DNA of 64,000 nucleotides from Oryzomonas sp. (GTDB lineage: Bacteria > Desulfobacterota > Desulfuromonadia > Geobacterales > Pseudopelobacteraceae), in the NCBI GenBank assembly GCA_031292255.1, contig JARLHN010000032.1:32108-96107 (forward strand), read 5' to 3'. The notes beneath the pieces are model-generated. The model had not been told where the DNA came from and did not search any database. It saw nothing but the letters and a program-made list of their open reading frames with translations. Made by a program: the position numbers and the translations under genes. Positions within the stretch are counted from its first letter, which is position 1; each line of letters opens with the position of its first letter. Positions 16,540 to 24,642 of the stretch are shown piece by piece.

Positions 16540-18560
16540 TGGCAATACTGGTCATGTTCGTCATCTCGATCTTCGGCTATATCTACGGCCGTAGACAATG
16601 GGCACGCCACGTAACGGCAGAAAGGGAGGTGCTCCGCTTCCGGGAACGCTACCGAAAACTGGTGGATACGGTCGAAGGGGTCGTCTGGGAAGCGGAGACT
16701 GCCGTTGATACGCTCCGCTTCACGTTTGTCAGTGCTCGGGCCGAACGGCTGTTGGGCTACCCGGTGACGGAATGGCTGTCCGATCCGGACTTCTGCCATA
16801 ACCATATTCACCCGGAAGACCACGACCGGGTGATGGACTCCTGCCGGGTGATGGTGAGGGAAAAAAGATCCCGGCAATTCGATTTCCGCATGATCGGCGC
16901 CAATGGGTGCACCCTATGGCTGAGGAATACCGCATCGGTGATTACCGAAGACGGTCATAGTCCGATCTTGCTTGGCTTGATGGTCGATATCACCGAACGC
17001 CGGGAAATGTTGGATTCGGTTCGGGAAAGCGAGGCCAAGTTCCGTTCGTATATCGAGTTTGCGCCCATTGGCGTGTCGGTTGCTGACCTCGCTGGGCGGT
17101 ACGTCGAGGTAAACCGTACCGGAGCTGCGATGCTGGGGTATTCCGAAGCGGAACTCATTGGTATGTCCATCACGGATCTTATGCCCCTCGAATCCCGGGA
17201 AACAGGGCTGCGAAATTTCGAGAAGCTAAAAGAGGAAGGCTCCGCCATGCGCGAGTCGCTCATGGTACGCAAGGATGGAAGCCTGGCCTGGGTGTCCCTT
17301 CAGGCCGTCAAACTCGACTCAGACCGCTTCATCGGGTTCTTTCAGGACATTACCGAACGGAAACAAACGGAACAGGCCCTTATTTCGGCCAAGGAGGCCG
17401 CCGATGCGGCCAATGCAGCCAAGAGCCAGTTTCTGGCCAACATGAGCCACGAACTCCGTACCCCCCTGAACGGCATCATCGGCATGAGCGGACTCCTGAT
17501 GGATACGGACCTGACCCCGGAGCAGCTCGAATACGCCAGGATTGCCCTCAAAAGCAGCAAGGAGTTGTTGGACCAGATCGACGAGCTTTTGGACTTTGCC
17601 CGCATCGAGGCCGGAAAACTCCTGTTTGAAAAGAGCGACTTCAACCTGCGGACCGTCATGAAGGATACCATGCAGATACTTTCGCTGCAGGCCGAGGAGA
17701 AGAGCCTGCAGCTGGCCTGGCAGGTAGAGCCGGATGTGCCGCTGCACCTCCGGGGCGATCCGGGCCGCCTTGCCCAGATCATTAGAAACATCGTGGGCAA
17801 CGGCATCAAATTCACCCGGCAGGGAGGCGTGACGGTCCATGTGAATCGAGTGGCCGAAGAGACACAGTCGGTAACCCTCCGCTTCGCCGTAACCGATACC
17901 GGGATCGGCATCCCCCCGGAGTACCAGGGCAGCATCTTCACCCCGTTCGTACAGGTTGACGACTCAAGTACAAACCAATACAGGGGCACCGGGCTGGGGC
18001 TGGCAATCAGCAGCCAACTGACTGAACTGATGGGCGGCTCCATCGATGTTGCAAGCAGCGAAGGTTCGGGTTCAACATTCCACGTCACCCTGCCGTTTGA
18101 AAAACAGGGGCAGAAGCCCGTTACCGTAAAGGAGGACGAGACAGAAGCCATCATCGTCAACCATGACGCCAGCGCACCCCAACGCGCCCGCATCCTGTTG
18201 GCTGAAGACCATGCCACCAACCGGCGGGTCATCAGGATGATACTCAACAAGCTGGGCTATGAGACAGATGCCGTGGCCAATGGTTTCGATGCGGTCAAGG
18301 CCCTGGAAAAGGCCTCCTATGACCTGGTGCTGATGGACTGCCAGATGCCGGAAATGAACGGCTACGATGCCACCGCCGTCATCCGCGACCCGAAATCGGG
18401 CGTACTCAACCACGCGACGCCGGTGATAGCCTTGACAGCCAATGCCATGGCCGGTGAGCGGGAAAAATGCATCGAAGTGGGCATGGATGACTACCTGTCA
18501 AAACCGGTATTGGTCCAGGATCTGGAAACAATCCTGAAAAAATGGCTGGGAAACAAATAA
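16524..18560 (+). CDS. Hybrid sensor histidine kinase (TM-PAS-PAS-HisKA-HATPase-REC)
   Basis: A 678-aa membrane-anchored hybrid kinase. One N-terminal TM (MAILVMFVISIFGYIYG) is followed by two PAS domains (about 45-160 and 170-285, the second ending FFQDITERK), a HisKA domain with the phospho-accepting His in FLANMSHELRTPLNGIIG, and a HATPase_c domain (GNGIKFT, DTGIGIP, GTGLGLAISSQL). A C-terminal receiver follows, with the Asp in DLVLMDCQMPEMNG and Lys in YLSKPV. There is no periplasmic sensor, so the PAS domains probably sense inside the cell. No output domain or HPt is encoded next to it, so its partner is unknown. Confidence 0.93.
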   Translation: MSYHLMAILVMFVISIFGYIYGRRQWARHVTAEREVLRFRERYRKLVDTVEGVVWEAETAVDTLRFTFVSARAERLLGYPVTEWLSDPDFCHNHIHPEDHDRVMDSCRVMVREKRSRQFDFRMIGANGCTLWLRNTASVITEDGHSPILLGLMVDITERREMLDSVRESEAKFRSYIEFAPIGVSVADLAGRYVEVNRTGAAMLGYSEAELIGMSITDLMPLESRETGLRNFEKLKEEGSAMRESLMVRKDGSLAWVSLQAVKLDSDRFIGFFQDITERKQTEQALISAKEAADAANAAKSQFLANMSHELRTPLNGIIGMSGLLMDTDLTPEQLEYARIALKSSKELLDQIDELLDFARIEAGKLLFEKSDFNLRTVMKDTMQILSLQAEEKSLQLAWQVEPDVPLHLRGDPGRLAQIIRNIVGNGIKFTRQGGVTVHVNRVAEETQSVTLRFAVTDTGIGIPPEYQGSIFTPFVQVDDSSTNQYRGTGLGLAISSQLTELMGGSIDVASSEGSGSTFHVTLPFEKQGQKPVTVKEDETEAIIVNHDASAPQRARILLAEDHATNRRVIRMILNKLGYETDAVANGFDAVKALEKASYDLVLMDCQMPEMNGYDATAVIRDPKSGVLNHATPVIALTANAMAGEREKCIEVGMDDYLSKPVLVQDLETILKKWLGNK

Positions 18561-18592
18561 TACAACTCACCGGAAAGGGCGCCAAAACAGAC

Positions 18593-19357
18593 ATGGAACC
18601 GATTCTCATCATCACGGCAGTTCCGCAGGAAATGGCCCTGCTGGAGCACGCCCTGGTCAACGCCGTCCGGCAGACGACAACCGCATTCGAGTATGCGGAG
18701 GGCACCATCGGCACGCTGCACGTAACGCTCTGCGCCGGCGGAATCGGCAAGATCAACGCCGCCGCCGCCGCTGCCACCCTGATCGAGCTTCAGCGACCGC
18801 GTTTGGTGATTAATACCGGTTGCGCCGGGGCCTATCCGGGGAGCGGACTTTCCGTCGGCGACCTTGCCGTCGCCAGCGACGAAATCCTGGGAGATGATGG
18901 CGTTCAGACACAGGGGGGGTGGCGGGATCTGCGTTTCATGGGGCTGGCCTCCTTCGTGCGAGGCAAACATACCTACCACAACGAACTTCCCCTTTCCAAA
19001 CACGCCGCTGAAAAGGCGATGCAACTTGCCGATTATTGCGGGGTGATCCTGATGCGGGGGCGCTTCGTGACCGTTTCGACTTGCAGCGGGACCCGACAAC
19101 GCGGCGAGACCCTGGCGCGGCATTTCAACGCCATTGCCGAAAGCATGGAAGGTGCTGCCGTGGCCCAGATCTGCGTACGCTCGGGTGTGGATTGTCTGGA
19201 GATCCGTGGCATCAGCAACCTGGTGACCGATCGGGACATGAGCGCTTGGGACATCCCGCGGGCCGTGGAATCGGCGCAACGCTTCGTGCTTAAATACCTG
19301 GAAGACCTGGACCGGACCGAGCCGGGTACCTTCGTACAGGTGGCGCCCGAGCTGTAA
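18593..19357 (+). CDS. mqnB: Futalosine hydrolase-like nucleosidase
   Basis: A 254-aa purine nucleoside phosphorylase/MTAN-fold protein. It begins PILIITAVPQEMALLE, with VTLCAGGIGKINAAAAAATL, INTGCAGAYPGSGLSVGDLA, the signature ESMEGAAVAQIC and EIRGISNLVTDRD. This matches MqnB, which removes hypoxanthine from futalosine, and the mqnD gene at 4171 supports the assignment. A related MTA/SAH nucleosidase is the alternative. I use the ATG at 18593; an in-frame ATG at 18542 inside the kinase gene would add 17 atypical residues. Confidence 0.82.
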   Translation: MEPILIITAVPQEMALLEHALVNAVRQTTTAFEYAEGTIGTLHVTLCAGGIGKINAAAAAATLIELQRPRLVINTGCAGAYPGSGLSVGDLAVASDEILGDDGVQTQGGWRDLRFMGLASFVRGKHTYHNELPLSKHAAEKAMQLADYCGVILMRGRFVTVSTCSGTRQRGETLARHFNAIAESMEGAAVAQICVRSGVDCLEIRGISNLVTDRDMSAWDIPRAVESAQRFVLKYLEDLDRTEPGTFVQVAPEL

Positions 19358-19390
19358 TATCGAAGCCGCCGCCATTATGCTTCGATCCTA

Positions 19391-19408
19391 GTGTCCCGTG
19401 CGGGACAC
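19391..19408. terminator. Perfect hairpin between convergent mqnB and yggS
   Basis: GTGTCCCG-TG-CGGGACAC is a perfect 8-bp stem with a 2-nt loop in the 58-nt gap between two convergent genes. There is no clear T-run, so a terminator role is inferred from placement. The flanking CTAGTGTCC also resembles the end of the AGTGTCC repeat type seen near 35147 and 62146. Confidence 0.5.
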
Positions 19409-19415
19409 CAGGGCG

Positions 19416-20099
19416 TCACCGCTCCCCAAAGATGGCGGTGCCGACCCGTACCAGGGTTGCCCCTTCCTGGATGGCAGCCTCAAAGTCACCGGACATGCCC
19501 ATGGAAAGCTCCTTCATCTCAACGCCTGGAACAGCTTCCCCGGCGATCAAATCCGACAGCCGTTTCAATTCCGCAAAATAGGGGCGAGCCGCCTCGGGGT
19601 CGTCGAAAAAGGGGGGCATGGTCATCAACCCCCGCACCCTGACGTTGGGCAGCAGGGCGATGTCGCGCACCAGTTGCAACGCCCCGGTTTCGGTCGTGCC
19701 CGACTTGCTGGCCTCGCCGGCGATGTTCACCTGTACCAGTACGTCACAGCACCGCCCAAGCCTGCCCCAATGGCGGCTTATCTCCTCTGCCAGGGAGAGG
19801 CGGTCAACCGAGTGGACCAGCGTCACCAGCCCGGCCAGGTATTTGGCCTTGTTGCTCTGCAGATGGCCGATGAAGTGCCATTCCAGCGGCTCCGGTATTC
19901 CGGCCGCCTTCGCGGTCAACTCCTGGACGTAGTTCTCGCCGAAGATGACCTGTCCTGCCCGGCATGCCGCCACAACATCCTCCGGGGGGCGGGTCTTGGA
20001 AACCGCCACCAGACGCACCGTCCGTGGATCACGGCCTGCCTCGGCGGCTGCCTCTTCGATCCGCGACCGTATCTGGTTGAGTCGTTGTGCAATCGACAT
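19416..20099 (-). CDS. yggS: YggS-family PLP homeostasis protein
   Basis: A 227-aa fold-type III PLP-binding protein (COG0325). The PLP-Lys motif is in VRLVAVSKTRPPEDV, and EWHFIGHLQSNKAKYL and SMGMSGDFEAAIQEGATLVRVGTAIFG are diagnostic. Family members buffer free PLP and affect amino acid metabolism rather than catalysing a racemase reaction. It is the last gene of the glcD-maf direction, separated from maf by a repeat. Confidence 0.95.
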   Translation of the reverse strand: MSIAQRLNQIRSRIEEAAAEAGRDPRTVRLVAVSKTRPPEDVVAACRAGQVIFGENYVQELTAKAAGIPEPLEWHFIGHLQSNKAKYLAGLVTLVHSVDRLSLAEEISRHWGRLGRCCDVLVQVNIAGEASKSGTTETGALQLVRDIALLPNVRVRGLMTMPPFFDDPEAARPYFAELKRLSDLIAGEAVPGVEMKELSMGMSGDFEAAIQEGATLVRVGTAIFGER

Positions 20100-20305
20100 G
20101 GTTGGTTTTCCTGTTCCGGGCGGATTACCACAGCCGGAATCAAAAATAATAAGAACTCGTTCGTAAATAATTTTGTTCAGGTATCGCGCCCGGCTTTGGG
20201 GGAGATTTTCCTGGCCCGATTGAGTAAAACCGCAGGCGTAGCCCGGCTACGTCGAGGATTTTACGATTGAGGGACAGGGAAAGATGCCCCAAAGACGGGA
20301 TGCGA
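20100..20305. repeat. Type-1 palindromic repeat between maf and yggS
   Basis: The core GCGTAGC-CCG-GCTACGT lies at 20236-20252. Inner arms (GAGTAAAACC / GGATTTTACG) and outer arms (CGGCTTTGGGG near 20190 / CCCCAAAGACGGG near 20288) give an overall ~110-bp imperfect hairpin. No open frame or other feature is seen in the gap. Confidence 0.7.
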
Positions 20306-20884
20306 TCAGGGCAGCGCCTCGACCGTTTGCAGCACCTCGTATAGCTCGGCCATCGGCAGGCCGACCACATTGGTGTACGATCCGCAGATGGAGCGGACGA
20401 AATGTACGGCGCCCCCCTGGATAGCGTAGGCCCCCGCCTTATCCCTGGGGCAGCCGCTGTCCACATAGTCCAGGACCTCTTTCTCCGTGAGGTTGCGGAA
20501 GGCCACCTCGGTATGCACGCTCCGGCTCAGATGGATGCCGCTCACCTTGTCGAAGACCGTAAAGCCGGTAATGACCACGTGGTTCCTGCCGGACAGGGCG
20601 GTCAACATGCGGAAGGCATCGGCATCATCCGCAGGCTTTCCCATGATGGCATCGTCCAGAACCACCACGGTGTCGGCACCGATGAAGAAGCGGCCGGCCG
20701 TTGTCCGCGCCACGGTATCGGCCTTCCCGCGTGACAGGCGGATGACGTGCTCGGACGGTTTTTCACCGGGCAGGATATTCTCACAGATATCCGCCGCCAC
20801 CACCGTGAATTCGATGCCGGCCAAGGCCAGCAGCTCCGAGCGGCGCGGCGAGGCAGAGGCCAGAATGATTGCTCCATGTTTCAT
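20306..20884 (-). CDS. maf: Maf-family nucleoside triphosphate pyrophosphatase
   Basis: A 192-aa Maf protein. ILASASPRRSELLALAGI is the N-terminal phosphate-binding signature, with GADTVVVLDDAIMGKPADDADAFRMLTALSGR and GCPRDKAGAYAIQGGA also present. Members hydrolyse dTTP/UTP or modified nucleotides and have been linked to septum control. The stop of the upstream small gene is 4 nt before its start, so it is operonic with glcD. Confidence 0.95.
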   Translation of the reverse strand: MKHGAIILASASPRRSELLALAGIEFTVVAADICENILPGEKPSEHVIRLSRGKADTVARTTAGRFFIGADTVVVLDDAIMGKPADDADAFRMLTALSGRNHVVITGFTVFDKVSGIHLSRSVHTEVAFRNLTEKEVLDYVDSGCPRDKAGAYAIQGGAVHFVRSICGSYTNVVGLPMAELYEVLQTVEALP

Positions 20885-20888
20885 ACGG

Positions 20889-21173
20889 TCACTTCTCCGA
20901 TGGCGTATCCGAAGGGGGGGCTTTAAGCCCGTTGCGGGCTTTTTGCTCCGCCTCCAGATCCTGCCTTTGTTTTTGCCAGTCTCTTCTGCGGACCTTCATC
21001 AGGATGAAAACACCGGAGATTATGACGATCCCCAACAGGATACTGGTTTCCACGCCGTTGACGATGCCGTAGATGAGCGACGCCACCCCCATCATGAGCA
21101 GCATGGTTTCCAGCGACAGTATCCGCCCGACGAGGGAGATTTCCTGACGTTCCTTACCGCTATTGTGCGGCAT
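20889..21173 (-). CDS. Small two-TM membrane protein of unknown function
   Basis: A 94-aa protein with two hydrophobic segments (SLETMLLMMGVASLIYGIVNG and ILLGIVIISGVFILMKV) followed by a basic, then Glu/Lys-rich cytosolic tail (RRRDWQKQRQDLEAEQK). Its start overlaps the glcD stop by 14 nt and its stop is 4 nt from maf, so it is part of that operon. I do not recognise a named family. Confidence 0.8.
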   Translation of the reverse strand: MPHNSGKERQEISLVGRILSLETMLLMMGVASLIYGIVNGVETSILLGIVIISGVFILMKVRRRDWQKQRQDLEAEQKARNGLKAPPSDTPSEK

Positions 21174-22563
21174 GCGGATTCTCCTCCCAGGGGAACATCT
21201 TGCCCGGATTAAGAATGTTGTTGGGATCGAGTGCGTGCTTGACGGCTTTCATGACCGCAATCTGGTCCGGGGTCAACTCCAACTCGATATAGGGCGCCTT
21301 GGAAAGCCCCACACCGTGTTCGCCCGACATGGTTCCCCCCAGATCGAGGGCGGCTTGGAAGATCTCCCTGATCGCTCCCTCGGCCCGTTCCGACATGCCG
21401 GGTATCTGTTTGTCAATCATCACGTTGACGTGGATGTTGCCGTCTCCGGCATGGCCGAAATTGACGATGGGCACGTCGAATTTCTGCTGGATGGCCTCGA
21501 TCCGCCTGATCACATCGGGAACCTTGCTGCGGGGCACGACGATGTCCTCGTTGGCCTTGTCGGGATTAACGTCCCTGAGCGACGGCGACACCAGGCGGCG
21601 CACCTTCCAGAGCTGCTCCGACTCGGCGGCGTTTGCGGCGGCACGGAACTGGACCAGACCCAATGGTTTGATTATATCATGAATCTGGCCTGCCTGTTTC
21701 TCGATCAACTCCCGGTCCCCGTCCACCTCGATCAGCAGCACGGCGCGCCCCTCGGGAGGGATGCCCAGGTTGAAACGGCGCTCGACGCATTGCAGGGTGG
21801 CATGGTCCATGAATTCCAGCGTGGTGGGGATGATCTTGCCGCCGATTATGGCCGAAACAGCCTTTGCGGCCCCATCGATGGAATCGAAGATCGTCAGCAT
21901 CGTCTTTTTGGCGTCGGGATAGGGGAGCAGTTTGAAGATGATGCGGGTAATGACCCCCAGCGTCCCTTCGCTGCCGCACAGGAGCTTGGTCATATCGTAA
22001 CCGACCACCCCTTTGTAGGTCTCACCGCCGGTACGGATGATGACGCCGGTAGGCAGGACGACCTCCAGCCCCATGACGAAATCCTTGGTGCAGCCGTACT
22101 TGACGGCACGCGGCCCCCCGGCGTTCTCGGCCACGTTGCCCCCCAGGGTGGAAAATTTGAGCGAGGCAGGGTCGGGCGGGTAAAACAGACCCAGTTTTTC
22201 CACCTCCTGCTGAAACAACTCCGTGACAACCCCCGGCTCCACCTCGGCAATCAGGTTCTCGGTATCGATGCGCAGGATGCGGTTCATGCGCGTGGTAACC
22301 AGTACGACGCCGCCCGCCTTGGGAAGGGCGCCGCCCGAAAAACCGCTGCCGGCACCCCGGGGGAAGACCGGGAAGCGTTCGCGGTTTGCCAGTTTGAGCA
22401 CGGCGGACACCTCAGAGGCCGTTGCGGGATGTACGACGGCTGACGGCAGGAATTCCATCTGGGTGGCATCATAAGAGTAGCAGAGCATATCCTGCTTATC
22501 GGTAAGGACGTTGTCCCTCCCCACGATAGCGGCGAGTTCGTCAAGAATCCGTGAGTCAAGCAT
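21160..22563 (-). CDS. glcD: FAD-linked glycolate/D-lactate oxidase subunit GlcD
   Basis: A 467-aa FAD-binding oxidase of the GlcD family. The PCMH-type FAD-binding segment FPVFPRGAGSGFSGGALPK is followed by GGNVAENAGGPRAVKYG and the C-terminal substrate region VNFGHAGDGNIHVN and GTMSGEHGVGLSKAPY. D-lactate dehydrogenase and glycolate oxidase members cannot be told apart here. I start at the ATG at 22563 (MLDSRILDELA), with GAAAGG upstream. An upstream ATG at 22599 would translate a repeat arm. No glcE/glcF partner is adjacent. Confidence 0.88.
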   Translation of the reverse strand: MLDSRILDELAAIVGRDNVLTDKQDMLCYSYDATQMEFLPSAVVHPATASEVSAVLKLANRERFPVFPRGAGSGFSGGALPKAGGVVLVTTRMNRILRIDTENLIAEVEPGVVTELFQQEVEKLGLFYPPDPASLKFSTLGGNVAENAGGPRAVKYGCTKDFVMGLEVVLPTGVIIRTGGETYKGVVGYDMTKLLCGSEGTLGVITRIIFKLLPYPDAKKTMLTIFDSIDGAAKAVSAIIGGKIIPTTLEFMDHATLQCVERRFNLGIPPEGRAVLLIEVDGDRELIEKQAGQIHDIIKPLGLVQFRAAANAAESEQLWKVRRLVSPSLRDVNPDKANEDIVVPRSKVPDVIRRIEAIQQKFDVPIVNFGHAGDGNIHVNVMIDKQIPGMSERAEGAIREIFQAALDLGGTMSGEHGVGLSKAPYIELELTPDQIAVMKAVKHALDPNNILNPGKMFPWEENPHAAQ

Positions 22564-22619
22564 CGGCACACCTTTCGGAGAATTCCAATTCCAAATCAAA
22601 GCGGCATCTTGATGTCATC

Positions 22620-22732
22620 GTAACTATTCAGCACAGTGCTGCAATCTGCACGTCTTTAACCTCCCCTCCCGCAAGGGGGGGGAGACTTTTCAGAATCATT
22701 TTAGTCACGTTCAGAATATGCTGAATAGTTAC
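22620..22732. mobile_element. MITE-like 113-bp element with 14-bp TIRs and 8-bp target duplication
   Basis: The ends GTAACTATTCAGCA (22620-22633) and TGCTGAATAGTTAC (22719-22732) are perfect inverted repeats. ATGTCATC flanks it directly on both sides (22612-22619 and 22733-22740). It is non-coding and contains a C-rich/G-rich hairpin at 22661-22684. The segment at 24319-24355 is a related sequence without the insert and with a single copy of the target, supporting real insertion. The mobilising transposase is not in the window. Confidence 0.85.
22661..22684. repeat. C-rich/G-rich hairpin (type 2) nested in the MITE
   Basis: CTCCCCTCCC-GCAA-GGGGGGGGAG is the same hairpin type as in nuoL (9132-9235), at 10580 and at 38857. 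Confidence 0.65.
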
Positions 22733-22892
22733 ATGTCATCTTTGATTTGAAACCGGAATAAGTTCATTTGAAATCTACGATACATGATTACCCCTCTCCG
22801 ACGCAAGGCAGATTTGCGGCGATAGAGCCAACAATCCTGTTGATTACGCATACTTCATGCCGTAGAATGGGTTTCATTTAGGAGGAGACCAC

Positions 22893-24320
22893 GTGACCGA
22901 CCTGCTGCTGATAACCGATGTGCCGCGCCTCAGGAAGATCTTCAACCGGCTCTCGGATGACAAGGGCATCACGCTGCGCACGGCATCCAACCTTGAAAAG
23001 GGAGGCGAGGAGTTGATCGCCAGGAAGCCGGCCATGGTCTTTGTCCAGACCCACCTCTCCGGGCTTTCCGCGGACATACTGCTGATGCACCTCAAAAAGC
23101 AGCTCGGCAGGAAGCGTAGCCGCTTCGTACTGCTTTGCTCTCCCTCCCAGGTCAGCGCCGATACCATCAAGCTCTACCACGGGCACATCGACACCTCGCT
23201 TGACGAGAGGACGTTGCTGGACGCTGTCCGGCGTACGGTTGCCACCCTCACCCCCCAAAAAGGCCGAAGCGGGCTGGAAGCAGCCCTGGAGGTGGAGGAT
23301 ATCGTTGCCACGTCCGCCGCTGCCCAAGCCGCTCCGGCTGCGACGCAGAGTGCCGAGCCTGCTATCGAACCCGATCGGGAACCGCCGCCAACCCCGGACA
23401 TCCTGGCCATTACCGGGCCGTCAGTCGATCCTGCCGAGCCGTCCCTGGTGGATCAGGGCATCACCTATGCCCCCCGCTCACGGGTCAACGTCTACTCGGA
23501 GTTTACCAGTTCCTTCGACAGCGCCGTTGAGAGCATGCAGGAACCGGAACCGCCCCAGGAACCGGCTCGTCACCCGTTTTCGGGATGGGATATGGAACAC
23601 CTTGAGACGATCGAACCTGAAAAAAAGCTCTCCAAGCGTTTTTCCTTCCTGCTCTGGATAGCACCGGTCCTGGTCGCTGCCGTGGTCGTTACGGTGATCC
23701 AGAACCGCAAACCCCAGCAGAAGCCGGTCGCCGTCATCACAGTAAACCCACTACAGCAGGCGAAACCACTCCCTCAGCAGGCCGCCCCGGCACTGTCCAC
23801 GGCTGCCTCTTCACCGAAGCCGGCCGTTTTTCCCGCGCCCCCCGCCGCCCCCCCGGGAACGGGCAAGGATGCCTCGATGCAATTGAGCGACAAGGCCGTC
23901 CTGTCCGACATCGCCGGGGATCACAGCCGCAAGGAGAAGCCCGGTTCGGCCCAGGCAAGCGCCCGCCCCACCAGATTACCGGAGTTCATCCCCAGCTACG
24001 GCAAGGACAAGCAATACAGCGCCGCCAATCCTGGGTGGGAGCGCTACAAAGGACAGGTTACCGAGTTCAAGGTGTTCCGCGAGAAGGGGTCCATCAAGGC
24101 TATCCAGGTAATCGACCGGGGCGGGCAGGGCGTGCCCGAATCATTCATGAAAGGCGTACTCCGCCAGGTGGCAAAAAAACCGGCCTTTATCCTGGAATCA
24201 TCCGAGAAAAAGGACGGCTACGAGATCCAGCGCGGCAGCATAGCCGACAATCTCAAGGTGGTCTATTACCGGGACGAGCATGGGGGCCACCTGCGCGCCT
24301 TTGTCATGACGTGGCAGTAA
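22893..24320 (+). CDS. Receiver-like protein with a single TM and a C-terminal domain of unknown function
   Basis: A 475-aa protein. Residues 1-120 look like a degenerate response-regulator receiver (TDLLLITDVPRLRKIFNRL, KPAMVFVQTHLSG where the phospho-Asp would be, then a late segment HIDTSLDERTLLDAV). A Pro/Ala/Glu-rich linker follows, then one TM (FLLWIAPVLVAAVVVTVIQ, about 252-270), a second Pro/Ala/Gln linker and a C-terminal ~90-residue domain (GWERYKGQVTEFKVFREKG...). The missing Asp suggests a pseudo-receiver. Topology implies a cytosolic receiver and a periplasmic C-terminal domain. AGGAGG precedes the start. No known family is recognised for the C-terminus. Confidence 0.78.
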   Translation: MTDLLLITDVPRLRKIFNRLSDDKGITLRTASNLEKGGEELIARKPAMVFVQTHLSGLSADILLMHLKKQLGRKRSRFVLLCSPSQVSADTIKLYHGHIDTSLDERTLLDAVRRTVATLTPQKGRSGLEAALEVEDIVATSAAAQAAPAATQSAEPAIEPDREPPPTPDILAITGPSVDPAEPSLVDQGITYAPRSRVNVYSEFTSSFDSAVESMQEPEPPQEPARHPFSGWDMEHLETIEPEKKLSKRFSFLLWIAPVLVAAVVVTVIQNRKPQQKPVAVITVNPLQQAKPLPQQAAPALSTAASSPKPAVFPAPPAAPPGTGKDASMQLSDKAVLSDIAGDHSRKEKPGSAQASARPTRLPEFIPSYGKDKQYSAANPGWERYKGQVTEFKVFREKGSIKAIQVIDRGGQGVPESFMKGVLRQVAKKPAFILESSEKKDGYEIQRGSIADNLKVVYYRDEHGGHLRAFVMTWQ

Positions 24321-24642
24321 TACCGGTTTCGAATCAAAGGTGACATCAAGGCGGCGTGGATTGGGGCGACGTAGGCGTACAGATAATTCTAATAAAAACA
24401 TTTGAGCCACAAAGAACACAAAGTAATATCAACAAGTTGCCCCACCAAAGTCATTCAACAAGTTGGTTCGAGTCTTTATCTTCATAAGCATTTGTATTTG
24501 CTTTGTGCTCTTTGTGTCTTTGTGGTTAATACTTGCAGTTTATAGGCCAAGACGTTGAGAAGACGAATTTGCAGAGCTGATTGGACCGCGAAGGCGCCCT
24601 GGAGGCCTCGTCAAGATAGCGCCTTGGTATGGAATTGGTATT
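24319..24642. repeat. Composite repeat: type-3 ends enclosing a CACAAAG inverted repeat
   Basis: The left end TAATACCGGTTTCGAATC overlaps the stop of the upstream gene. The right end TATGGAATTGGTATTA lies at 24627-24642, just after the stop of the LysM gene. Inside, CCACAAAGAACACAAAG (24407-24423) pairs with CTTTGTGCTCTTTGTGTCTTTG... (24501-24525). TTGGACCGCGAAGGCGCCC near 24580 repeats a segment of the 365-605 element. No gene is seen in this 320-nt gap. Confidence 0.7.

Larger units (their letters stand above)
22582..22762. repeat. Type-3 inverted-repeat element interrupted by a MITE
   Basis: The left arm TTCCAATTCCAAATCAAAG (about 22583-22601) pairs with the right arm CTTTGATTTGAAACCGGAA (about 22740-22758), with three mismatches. 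Without the 22620-22740 insertion the arms would be about 18 nt apart, forming a ~60-bp hairpin. Related ends occur at 24319 and 24625-24642, and at 62742 and 62855-62871. Confidence 0.75.
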
